Origin: Penaeus vannamei
Taxonomy: Eukaryota; Arthropoda; Malacostraca; Decapoda; Penaeidae
DNA: 19,539 bases
Direction of reading: 5' to 3'
Assembly (NCBI RefSeq): GCF_042767895.1
Contig: NC_091568.1
Coordinates: forward strand, 22,882,437-22,901,975
Below are positions 9,847-18,300 of the stretch, one piece after another (position 1 is the first letter of the stretch; each line of letters opens with the position of its first letter). The position numbers and the translations under genes were made by a program. The notes beneath the pieces are model-generated. The model was not told the origin of the DNA. It made no database searches and was given only the letters and a program-made list of their open reading frames with translations.

Positions 9847-12207
9847 GCCCCAGAAATTGAGGATTTCTGGCCCCTGGTACCAGCGCCCAGACCCACACGC
9901 TGGACATGGTACAGTGATGCGGGTAATGCAGCCAAGGAGATCGCCCACATACTCGTTAGCACTCGTTGGAGGATCCTTCAGAATTGCGGGGTGTACAGGA
10001 GTGCTGAGTTCTTGGTACTGACCACAGATTGGTTGTGGCTACCCTCCGGGTCCACTTCAAAACTCCACAGGGGTCAATTGATCCCCCTAGGGTGTTTCAT
10101 TTGGACAAGCTGAAGGAGGGGGGTGTCCCCGCGGGTTTGCTGAGGCATTCTCTGATCGTTTCGCAATGCTTGACAGTCTGACAGACCCTGTTCTTCTGTG
10201 GGATACATTTAAGCGTAAAACGCTTGATGCAGCTCAAGATACGATTGGTGTACGCCCGAGAGCAGTACAGAATTCCATCTCGCAGGAGACACTGGAAGCC
10301 ACAGATGCATGTCGTGCGGCTCGTCTGACAGGGGATCGGGAATTGCACCGTGCTCATGTGCGCAAAACTCGGTCTCAGGTAAGAGGAGACAAGGAACAGT
10401 TTATTAGTAGTCTTATGGAGGTCGAAGGCCATTTCTTAGTATATGACCTTCGTCCTGCATACCAAGCTCTGAGAAAGCTGAACTCCAAGCCCTCTTCATA
10501 GGTGACAGCAGTTCGCTTAGTAAGTGGCCAGATCGTCTCAGATCCTGTTGAGGTGCAGGAGCATTGGGCTGAGTATTTTAAGCAGTTGTACCAGGTTGAC
10601 ACATCAACAGTTAACTTGGATGAGTGTCGAGATCCTGCGTCCGGATCCACCCATCAGTGAGGACCCTCCCTCCCTAACTAAAGTTAGGGGGGCGATTTCC
10701 AAGCTGAAGAGTGGTAAAAACAGCGGGTATCTGCGGCATATCAGCTGAACTGTGAAAGGCTGGTGGTGAACCTATGGCACGGGGGTTACATGCTGTCCTA
10801 GCTGCCATCTGGCGGTCGGGTTCCGTTCCTCCTGACCTGTTGAGGGGTGGGTCCTCCCTCTCAGGAAGGGAAAGGGGGGCCCCTTGGGACTGCAGCAATC
10901 ACCGAGGCATCACACTGCTCAGTATACCAGGCAAGGTTCTCGCCCACATCCTTCTGAGACGTATCAGAGACCATCTACTGAGGCACCAGAGACTGGAGCA
11001 ATCCGGATTCACTCCGGGGAAGTCCACAATAGACCGTATCCTCGCGCTTCGAGTCATTGTAGAGCGCCGTCGTGAGTTCGGGCTTGGGCTGTTTGCAGCC
11101 TACATCGCCCCCAAGAAGGCGTTCGATACGGTGCATCGGGAGTTACTTTGGGAGATCCCCGAGACTGAGAGGAATTCCAACAAGGGTTATTGGACTAATA
11201 GCGTCTGTATACTGGTACTGAAAGTGCTGTAAAGTGTAGTGGGGGCCTGTCGAGTCTCTTTCCTGTTATTCCAGGAGTGAGGCAAGGCTGTGTCCTTGTA
11301 CCAACTCTTTTCAACACTTGCATGGACTGGATACGGGGGAGAGCTACTGTTCAAAGTCATTGTGGAGCAACACTGGGCAATATCAAAGGGTTTCAGACGT
11401 TGATTTTGCCAATGTGTTGCCATTCTATCTGTCGGAAACCCTAAAGGCCTCTCGATGCATTTCAATGAAAGAAGCCCGGGGCTGGGTTCCGGGCCCCAAA
11501 AACCAAAAATCCAGGAATTTGGGGGCTTGTTAGGAGAGCCTGTTCAGTCGGTACGTGCTTGCGGCGAGGACATTGAAGTCACAGAGAGCTTTATATACCT
11601 TGGGAGTGTAGTTCATAACTCTGGGCTGTAGACCATGAAGCCAGCAGACGGATTGGCCTGGCAGCAAGGGTCGTGAACTCTCTCAATAAGAGTATTTGGA
11701 GATGCTGATACCTCTACAGAAGTTCCAAGCTATGAGTTTTCAAGGCCCTGATAATACCAGTTTTACTATATGGTAGTGAAACCTGGACATTATCCTGTGC
11801 CATGGAGGCTTGTCTTGAACCCTTTTTTAAAAATAGGTCCTTGCGCCAGATCATGGGGTACTGTTGGCGGGACCATGCGCCCAAAACCCAAAGGTTGCAC
11901 CGTGAGACTGGCACAGGACCTGTTAATTGCACAATCCATGATCGCCAACTCAGGCTATACGGCCACCTGGCTTGCTTTCCTCAGGATGATCCTCCCCCTC
12001 AGGTCGTCTCTGTTCGAGACAACCCTGGGGGGAGGAGGCCTATGGGCCGCCTGAGGAAGTCGTGGCTTGGGCAGATCGACAAAACCTGCCGTAAAGAAAT
12101 AGAGATGGGCCGAGTCCCCGCCTGGCGTCTAGCCATGAGGGATCCTCGTAGGAAGAAGCGAAGGGGGGATGCGGCTATGCCCCCCCCTCGGGGTCAGCCC
12201 CCTTGAT
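9842..12207 (+). pseudogene. RTE-like LINE, 5'-truncated and inactivated (copy 1)
   Basis: A non-LTR retrotransposon pol ORF from the end of the apurinic-type endonuclease to the C-terminus, broken by frameshifts and stops. Parts in order: the endonuclease C-terminal motif TDHRLVVAT (about 10017-10043); a linker (10166-10501) ended by TAG where the frame goes on as VTAVR; an RT segment (10774-11160) with NHRGITLLSIPGKVLAHILL, QSGFTPGKSTIDR and KKAFDTVHRE; RT motif B GVRQGCVL (about 11275-11300); the palm box, here DFANV (about 11400); and the C-terminal module (about 11760-12207) with YGSETWTL and LRLYGHLACFP. Motif A reads YIAPKKAFD where YIDLKKAFD is expected, so both catalytic Asp sites are lost. 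It cannot be active. The 5' end abuts (TA)n; the 3' end is TGATGA followed by (TA)n, as in copy 0. RTE clade is likely; LINE identity is certain. Confidence 0.88.
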
Positions 12208-12210
12208 GAT

Positions 12211-12243
<33 letters not shown>

Positions 12244-12244
12244 T

Positions 12245-12302
<58 letters not shown>

Positions 12303-12402
12303 TATGCATACACACACACACACGCACATATATATATGCATATATATATGCATATACATATACATACATATATATATTTTTATACATTATATATATAATA
12401 TA

Positions 12403-12498
<96 letters not shown>

Positions 12499-12504
12499 CC
12501 CACA

Positions 12505-12554
<50 letters not shown>

Positions 12555-12656
12555 GTATATATACATATATGTTTATGTATGTATATATATGTATATATTT
12601 ATATATATATATATATAAAATATATATATATATATAAACATATTTATATATATACA
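12208..12656. repeat. (TA)n/(CA)n low-complexity tract
   Basis: Imperfect (TA)n throughout, with (CA)n at about 12466-12497. It starts directly at the 3' end of LINE copy 1 and ends at the MITE. The Ile/Tyr open frames in it are artefacts of the dinucleotide repeat. Confidence 0.95.
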
Positions 12657-12986
12657 CAGTAAAACCCTCGTTTTTCGCGGGGCTTACGTTCCAAAAAAAA
12701 CCCGTGATAGGCGAAATCCGTGAAGTAGTAACCTTTTTCTTTTTTTACAATTATTATACAATTAAATACTCTACAATACATTGAAACCAAAAGGGCAAAA
12801 ACCCCTTTTTTTTGGGCCAAGCATTTGTTTAACAAGTAAAAGTACTGTATAAACGTTTTTTACAAATAACTACTGTACTGTAAAAAAAATAATTCTAATC
12901 ATCAATCGAGCTGGGTTTTTGAGAAAATTTGCAAACTTTGCAGGGAGAACGCGAAAGGTGAACCGCGTTATAGCGAGGGTTCACTG
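12657..12986. mobile_element. pogo/Tigger-like MITE (non-autonomous Tc1/mariner superfamily)
   Basis: A 330-bp element with terminal inverted repeats of about 24 bp. The left end starts CAGTAAAACCCTCG and continues TTTTTCGCGG; the reverse complement of the right end starts CAGTGAACCCTCG and continues CTATAACGCGG. Internally there is a short non-coding AT-rich core with GATAGGCGAAATCCGTGAAG, typical of pogo/Tigger-derived MITEs as I know them. No transposase frame is present, so mobility would depend on another element. It sits in (TA)n, which fits a TA-targeting transposase. The exact TA duplication cannot be read because the flanks are TA repeats and the immediate neighbours (ACA left, TTTTA right) are diverged. 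An alternative is another Tc1/mariner subfamily with similar ends. Confidence 0.65.
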
Positions 12987-13098
12987 TTTTATATATATAT
13001 ATATATATATAAAATATATATATATAATATAAATAAATAAATAAATATATATATAAAAATATAAAAATAAATATATAATATATATATAAATATATATA

Positions 13099-13159
<61 letters not shown>

Positions 13160-13238
13160 TGTGTGTGTATGTATGTATGTATGTATTATATATATATATA
13201 TATAGATAGATAGATTGATATAGATAGATAGACATATA
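12987..13238. repeat. (TA)n, (GTAT)n and (GATA)n microsatellites
   Basis: Mixed AT repeats to about 13155, then GTGTGTGTATGTATG and (TA)n, and GATA repeats at about 13204-13230. No gene seen. Confidence 0.95.
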
Positions 13239-13949
13239 TAGCCTTGTGTGAAAAAGGGAGCAGCGCTGCATAAGTCTTCCCTGCCAGTGCATAACCTCTC
13301 CATCATCGAGTTTTTTGCAGTGCCTTCTTGTGGCCCCCTATGGAAACTGGAACCTTGCGGTCCCAGGCTGGACTGTAAGTGATCTCGGAGCAGCAGGAGG
13401 CCCCAGAGGTACAGGGTCATGGCCCACCGGTGTGTGGACACGCCCTGGCCTTGTACTAACTCCTTCCCCCAAGCCCCCTGGGGTTAATGAGAGACTCGGG
13501 GGAGGTGGGCCTTGCCAGTCCTCCTCCCCCCCGAGATAACCCATCAGCAATGTCACAGATAATTGGAAATGCTGGGGGGGGGGGGAAATGTCTCTCCTAC
13601 CCAGCGAGAGAGGCGGGCTGTAGGCACCGATGGGAGGGCGGCTGCTGGGGAGCAGGATGAAAACGGGAGCTCCTCGTCCCGCCTGCGTTCTGGCAGCCGC
13701 CAGCCTGATATGAATCTTGTGGGGCAAAGCCTTAGGGAAATCCACAGTTAGATGATGGGGCCCCCCAGCCTGCCCCCTTTTTTGTGGGGCAGGGGTCGGC
13801 AGGGGGTGGCAGAGGTGGTATCCACCCGAGTGACTGCCCAAGGGTTAACCTCAGGCGGGAAGTCAGGGTGGGGCTTGGAACATCGGGCCCCATGACTCAG
13901 GAGCTGATGCCCCGGGGGGGGAGAATAGCCTCCTTTTCCGGGACTTTGC
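13239..13949 (+). mobile_element. Probable 5' region of LINE copy 2
   Basis: GC-rich non-simple sequence running directly into the recognisable LINE copy at about 13950. Near its end the reading REVRVG, then (in a shifted frame) WNIG at about 13868, resembles the start of an apurinic-type endonuclease, and ENSLLFRDFARS (about 13919-13955) resembles the endonuclease C-terminal part. If so, most of the endonuclease has been deleted around 13880-13915. Long G and C homopolymers (for example at 13573-13584) and multiple stops mean no intact ORF. Copy 1 lacks this region, so it cannot be tested within the window. It could instead be unrelated sequence into which the LINE was truncated. Confidence 0.4.
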
Positions 13950-14900
13950 TAGGTCCTAGAAATTGAGGATTTCTGGCTCCTGGTATCAGCGCCCCCCCCC
14001 ACATTGTTCGGCATATACAGCGATGCGGGTAATACCGCCAAGGAGATCGACCAAATTCTCGTTAGCACTCGTTAGAGGATCCTCCAGAATTACAGGGTGT
14101 ATAGGAGTGCCGAGTTTTGTGGTACTAACCAAAGATTAGTTGTGGCTACATTCCAGGTTCACTTCAAAACTCCCAGCGGTCCAATGGGCCGCTGTGGTGT
14201 TTCATTTGGACAGGCTGAAGGAGAGGGAGTGTGTTTGGGGGTTTGCTGAGACAATCTCTGATCGATTCACAGTGCTCGACAGTCTGACGGACCCTGTACT
14301 ATTGTGGGATGCCTTCAAGCGCGAAACGCTTGATGCACCCCAAGAATCGATTGGAGAACGCCTGAAGGCAAGACAAAATTTCATCTCTCAGGAGACAATG
14401 GAAGCCACAGATGCTTGTCGTGCGGCTCATCTGGCATGGGATGGGGATCTGCACTGTTCTCATTTGCGCAAAATTTGGTCTCTGCTAAGAAGCGACAAGG
14501 AACAGTTCATTAGGAGCCTTTCTGAGCAGGCCATTTCTTAATAAATGACCTTCGTCCTGCATAGCAAGCCCTAAGAAAACTGAATTCCAAGGCCTCTTCA
14601 CAGGTGACTGCAGTTCGCTTAGTAGGTGGCTAGATCGTCTCAGATCCTGTTGCGGTGCAGGAACGTTGAGTATTTTGAGCTGCTGTATCAGGTTGACCCT
14701 CCAATAGTTAACTTGGATGCGGGTACTGCCGTGATTCCGCTCCCGGGGCCCACCTATTAGCAAGGACCCCCCCCCCCTAACTTAAGTTGGGGGTCGATCT
14801 CCAAGCTGAAGAGTGGAAAAAGCACTGGTATTTGCGGCATCCCAGCTGAATTGGTAAAGGCTGGTGGTTAACCTATGGCACGGGGGTTACATGCTGTCCT
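13950..14900 (+). pseudogene. RTE-like LINE, 3'-truncated copy (copy 2)
   Basis: Same family and orientation as copy 1, alignable from its first bases (AGAAATTGAGGATTTCTGG in both) through 14900. It holds the endonuclease tail, where the TDH triad of copy 1 reads TNQ (TNQRLVVAT, about 14126-14152), so this catalytic motif is lost. The linker ORF (14140-14541) contains DSLTDPVLLWDAFKRETLD and FISQETMEATDACRAAHL. Frame breaks follow near 14540 and 14680. Similarity stops abruptly after GGGGTTACATGCTGTCCT at 14900, well before the RT core, and does not resume later. Poly-C and poly-G tracts interrupt it at 13993-14000 and 14767-14776. Confidence 0.82.
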
Positions 14901-15040
14901 GGGTCCGGATTCACTAACGTACTTACGATGGTAAAATCACTGGTAACTATAGTTACCATGGTAACCAGACAGCGGTGGCATTCACTAACAACTTGCCATC
15001 GATTTACCATGGTAAATTTTACCAGTGGTCAGAGCACTGG
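14901..15040. mobile_element. Palindrome-rich segment, possible DNA-transposon end
   Basis: Begins exactly where LINE copy 2 stops, with GGGTCCGGATTCACTAACG. It contains perfect palindromes GGTAACTATAGTTACC (14942-14957), GTTACCATGGTAAC (14952-14965) and ATTTACCATGGTAAAT (15002-15017), and a direct repeat ATTCACTAAC at 14909 and 14980. Ends starting GG..CCGGATTCA with sub-terminal palindromes recall PIF/Harbinger-type elements, but no matching opposite end or transposase is visible. Class assignment is a guess; the structure itself is clear. Confidence 0.4.
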
Positions 15041-15725
15041 TAACTTCTGAGAAGACGATGTCATCATGTGTTATCTCGTAAAAAAAAATCAATATTTAAT
15101 CAAAGTTTTAGGTTTGTTTTTGCACCTGATAAAACTAATATCGCAATACGGACATAGTAAAGAAATGTAAATTTCACATGAAACTAGCAAGAATAAAATG
15201 CACGCAAATTCTCGTATAATTATAGGCCTATATTATACTAGAATGCATGGAATCGACAGATACGTGAACTCTTAAAGAATTCTTCTCTGACATAATTATT
15301 AAATATGATAGAAAAACTATCTTGCTGATATATAAACTGGCAATAACACCGCTAAATGAGTATAGGAATTTCTGTGTCTGTCGCCATTTTGACAATAAAC
15401 TCCAAAGTGCATGGGCAAGAATAAGCTTGAAATATTTCCTTTTGACGACAGATAGCGATTACTAAAGATTTTCCCCCGGGGTTTTTTTGCTTAACAATGA
15501 TGAAAAATAGATACATAAATAAATAGTTTTGACTAATATTACTAATTATTAATAATAATTTTTATTAATAATATATCAATAAAAGTGTTTGTATTGGTTC
15601 TTATCTATACAGTAAATATATACCCCACATGATAGATATGATAAAATAAATATATCATTTTTTTTTTTTCATGTGCTTAAATACAGCTGTGAAATCTCGG
15701 TGTATAGTTCTGTTTTTCATGTAAC
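15041..15725. other. AT-rich non-coding stretch
   Basis: AT-rich sequence with TAATAAT-type tracts at about 15535-15580 and a T run at about 15658-15669. No splice-bounded exon, RNA gene or protein motif could be found on either strand. It may be the interior of the element starting at 14901, or intron of the receptor gene. Confidence 0.5.
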
Positions 15726-16380
15726 GTGATTGGCCGCGGCCGCCCCCAAGAGCCCAGAGGTCAAGCAACTGGCCCGGTCGCCTCCCGAGGTCGTCGCCCC
15801 AGAGCTGCGTCTTGGTTCCTTTGGCGGACTTTTGCGGTTGCCTGCCTGCATCTTCTGGTCGCCGGATCGGCAGGTCGTTCGCCTTGCTCTCTGAGGTCTT
15901 GCGGCGACACTTCTGAAGGTCGTGATTTTTCTCGCGTCGTAACACGAGGCTCACGTTCCGCGCGTCGTGCGTGGAACCAAGGAGCAGTTCCCCACGGATT
16001 ACGCGAGGGAAACTCATGTAACTTCACGTCTAGCGGTTGTCATAAAAATGTTCAGACACGGATAATGTTCCAAATGATTCGCGGTGATTGCAGGTCGCGG
16101 AGGCGTTGCAGTGTGAACTTTCGCTTGCACTGTGGTTACGTTCTGGCGTCCAGTGGAAATTTCCCGGGAAAATTTCCGCGTTCGCCTCGAGTCTTTCGGA
16201 GGACAAGAAGCTAAACTGCGGCCTCTCATTGCGGGGAAATGATACTCATCGTCGGGTGTTTACAACATCGTCATTTTGTACGAAAGAGGAGACAGGAGTG
16301 ATTTCCTTCCTGGCGCGATTTCTGGTGAAACATATGTATATCCCGTCGTGTGAGTGCGGAAGGTCGAAGGCGAAGGAAAA
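15726..16380. other. CpG-rich segment without recognised gene
   Basis: Composition changes sharply from the AT-rich stretch to many CpG dinucleotides (for example GCCGCGGCCGCC near 15736 and CCGCGCGTCGTGCG near 15960). An inverted CCAAT box (ATTGG) is at about 15730. Frames on both strands are open for 70-160 codons, but none shows a family motif or a consistent codon pattern. It lies in the expected intron downstream of the receptor exon ending at 16548. It could be a regulatory island, a decayed mobile element or an unrecognised exon. Confidence 0.3.
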
Positions 16381-16547
16381 ACCTTAGTTATCAGGTTTAA
16401 AAAAAAAAAAGAAAGAGAAATAAGCAGTTTAAAACATTTTTTTCAGCTGATAGTTCTAAATGTATCAGATTTAGAGACGAGACAGGAAGAAAAGAAGACG
16501 CTGCTGCGGCGTTTTCCTTCATCACTCCCACGCAGCCCCACACTCAC

Positions 16548-16894
16548 CCTCCATGACGGTGTACTTCGCGGCCTTCTCCTCCTGAATCTGGTACTCGGGC
16601 CTGATGCCCAGATGCGACGGGAACTCCTTGACGGAGTGGCCTTCGTGGACCGGGAATTCCCCTCCTGCAGGACCCGGATGGAGGCCCGGGGAGGGCGGCC
16701 GCCGTGCACCAGAGGACGCCGAGGCCGCCGTCTCCCCGGCGCCGCGGGGGCCGCCCGTGGCCGCGGGGCCCCGGGGGGCCCTCGGCGGCGCGTCCGGCTC
16801 GGCGCGCTGCCCCTGCTGGTACAGCCACAACACCGAGCCGAAGGCGGCGTCGTCGTCGTCGTCCGCTGCGCGAGTCCTCCTTGACCTGTTGACC
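16548..16894 (-). CDS. InR: Insulin-like receptor exon C: furin site and start of beta chain
   Basis: A 347-nt minus-strand exon. The acceptor is GCCCAG just above 16894 and the donor GAGG|GTGAGT follows 16548. Its first G completes the codon left open by the previous exon (AA|G, Lys), joining ...VYVKK to VNRSRRTR. RSRR is a furin-type site where the precursor would be cut into alpha and beta chains, in the place the vertebrate receptor has its tetrabasic site. An acidic run DDDDD follows, then about 55 residues rich in Pro, Gly and Ala, then EEKAAKYTVMEG. That last stretch aligns with the strand before the L-x-HF motif in the second fibronectin III domain of insulin receptors, and the exon ends in phase 1 at the Gly codon. 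The frame is open over all 115 codons with strong G/C third positions at both ends. The Pro/Gly-rich expansion looks lineage-specific. The next exon was not found. Confidence 0.72.
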
Positions 16895-17149
16895 CTGGGC
16901 GAGGTCACGAGATACAAAACGAGGTCAGCAACTTAATGAGATTGAAAAATGTTTTAGCCTGCAGTCATGTTGAAACAACAGGATTGGATTGTTATCATTA
17001 TGATGTGCAGTATGAACGAATGAATAAACTGTTTATTTATTACTATAAAATATTTATTTCATTACACCGGAGGGGCTCTTCTTCTGATAACAAACAGCAT
17101 GAAATAGCCGAGAAAAGTCGAAAGGGAGAGCAGCGATTTCCGGCCTTAC
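16895..17149 (-). other. 255-nt GT-AG intron between receptor exons B and C
   Basis: Begins GTAAGG (17144-17149) and ends CTCGCCCAG at 16895. It splits a Lys codon. The first intron bases form an in-frame TAA, so an unspliced transcript would stop right after ...VYVKK. Confidence 0.7.
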
Positions 17150-17423
17150 TTCTTGACGTAGACATTGTCCATGATGAAATCCTCGAAGGCGATCTGCCCC
17201 ATCACCTCCTGGTCCTCGCTGCCGCTCACGCCCGCGCCCCGGCAGGCGCAGCAGGAGGGCGTGGGCGGCGCCTGGCACGACTCTTCGCCCCCCTCCGGCC
17301 CGCCTTTTGGGCCCCCCTCGTCGCGCACGTCCTCCTTCGCCCCCGGGCGTCTTCCCCCGGGCGAGGCTGCCCTTTCCCTCGGCCTCCGCCAGCGCCAGCA
17401 TCTTGCGTCGATGTACTCACGGG
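17150..17423 (-). CDS. InR: Insulin-like receptor exon B: insert domain and alpha-CT
   Basis: A 274-nt minus-strand exon that follows a strong C-rich acceptor (CCCCTCAG at 17424) and ends before donor AAGAA|GTAAGG. Its end encodes PSCCACRG, then SEDQEVMGQIAFEDFIMDNVYVKK in two parts: the linker, and AFEDFIMDNVYVKK. The Cys-Cys-x-Cys group matches the insert-domain cysteines that link the two alpha chains. The second part aligns without gaps to the alpha-CT helix of insulin receptors (FEDYL..VVFV), the segment that contacts the hormone. Codons from about 17340 down are strongly G/C-ended. From about 17400 to 17340, however, a different frame (ATG CTG GCG CTG GCG GAG..., MLALAEAEGKGSLARGKTPG) has the G/C-ended codons. 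That suggests one or two base indels, real or assembly errors. Exon A also ends in a phase that would give an early TGA at this acceptor. Confidence 0.7.
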
Positions 17424-17813
17424 CTGAGGGGCAGCGGCGGGGAGGGGGGGTGGGGCGGGGGGGAGTGGGGACGGGTAGGGGAGGAGGTGGGGGTTGGCGG
17501 GGGTGGGTGGGGATGGGGGGGGTGAATGGGGGCGGGAAGGAGGTAATGGTGATAGGAAAAAAATTTTTAAAAAAAGAAAGCATAAAGATTGTGATGGTGG
17601 TGATGATAAGGATAAACATAATAACAATAGAATTATATTACCAAAAACTAGAATATGATAATGTTGGTAATGATAACAATAACTGTGATAATCACTGATA
17701 ATAGCAACAACGATGGCAGTGATAATAACAAAAACAACAAGGATAAATGTAACAAAAAAGTGTAGTTCCGGGGGGAAACAAAAAAACAGTACAGAAAACA
17801 CAACATAATAATA

Positions 17814-17870
<57 letters not shown>

Positions 17871-17871
17871 C
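17424..17871 (-). other. Intron between receptor exons A and B, with poly-U next to the donor
   Basis: Read on the minus strand it starts GTGA and goes directly into 52 T (17816-17867), then AT-rich sequence with ATAAT/TATTG repeats, and ends in a C/T-rich stretch (17424-17525) with the acceptor CAG. The + strand of that last part is G-rich with many runs of four or more G. Confidence 0.65.
17816..17867 (+). repeat. Poly-A (52 A); poly-U in the receptor transcript
   Basis: A pure run of 52 A on the + strand, four bases from the end of receptor exon A's donor on the minus strand. There is no LINE or SINE body beside it, so it is better described as a homopolymer than a retroposon tail. Confidence 0.9.
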
Positions 17872-18046
17872 TCTCTGGCCCTGCAGAAGTTGAGGTCCGG
17901 GGGGATCCTGGGGGTGTCCGGCAGGAGCTGCAGCGAGACGAGGTAGTGGGCGACCCTCCCGTTGGGCCTCCGGGGGGGGCGCCACTCCAGAGCCACCGTC
18001 GAGCTGTTCCTCGGGACCCACTCGAGGCCCACGGGCTCGGTCGGGT
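17872..18046 (-). CDS. InR: Insulin-like receptor exon A: N-terminal half of fibronectin III domain
   Basis: A 175-nt minus-strand exon. The acceptor is CCCCCAG above 18046; the donor AGAGA|GTGATT follows 17872. Fifty-seven whole codons read PTEPVGLEWV, NSSTVALEWRPP, PNGRVAHYLV and DLNFCRAR. This is the first half of a fibronectin III domain. The pattern NSS..(V/I).L.W.PP..PNG...HYLV followed by an acidic-aromatic-Cys motif is characteristic of the second Fn III domain of insulin and IGF receptors (family knowledge). The exon begins with AC, so a preceding A would restore the Asn seen before this Pro in vertebrate receptors. An N-glycosylation sequon (NSS) is present. Third codon positions are almost all G or C. 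Order and spacing relative to exons B and C match the receptor. No further upstream exon was found between 18047 and 19539. Confidence 0.75.
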
Positions 18047-18300
18047 CTGGGGGGGGGAGGGGGGGGGGGGTGAGAGGTTAGTGGTGGTGGGGGGGGGGCG
18101 AGGGGGGGGAGAGTGAGAGGGAGGGGGTGAGAGAGGGTTGTTGGTAGGGGGGGCTAGAGAGGGGAGGGATTGTTAGTGATTGTAGGTGGTTGCTGGAGAC
18201 TGTTAGTGATGGTTAAAGGATGTTATTTGTTTTCAGTGGTTGATCCTGTTTGTTGGCGGTTATTATTAGTGGTTGATGCTTGATATTAGCTGTTAGTGGC
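18047..18300. repeat. G-rich tract and degenerate GTTAGTG repeats
   Basis: About 18048-18150 is G-rich on the + strand and forms the C/U-rich tract before receptor exon A on the minus strand. About 18165-18300 contains loosely repeated GTTAGTG/GGTTG words. Intronic, no coding signal. Confidence 0.6.

Noticed and set aside
13338..13841. Minus-strand Pro-rich frame
   Set aside because: Antisense of the probable LINE 5' region, with G/C homopolymers and no motif.
17146..17148. TAA as the true end of the receptor protein
   Set aside because: It lies inside a good GTAAGG donor, and the downstream exon restores the frame and supplies the expected RSRR site.
16354..17698. Plus-strand frames across the receptor exons
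   Set aside because: Antisense shadows kept open by high G/C. The minus strand has splice sites and family motifs.
17816..17867. Poly-A run as a retroposon tail
   Set aside because: Upstream sequence shows no SINE or LINE body or target duplication.
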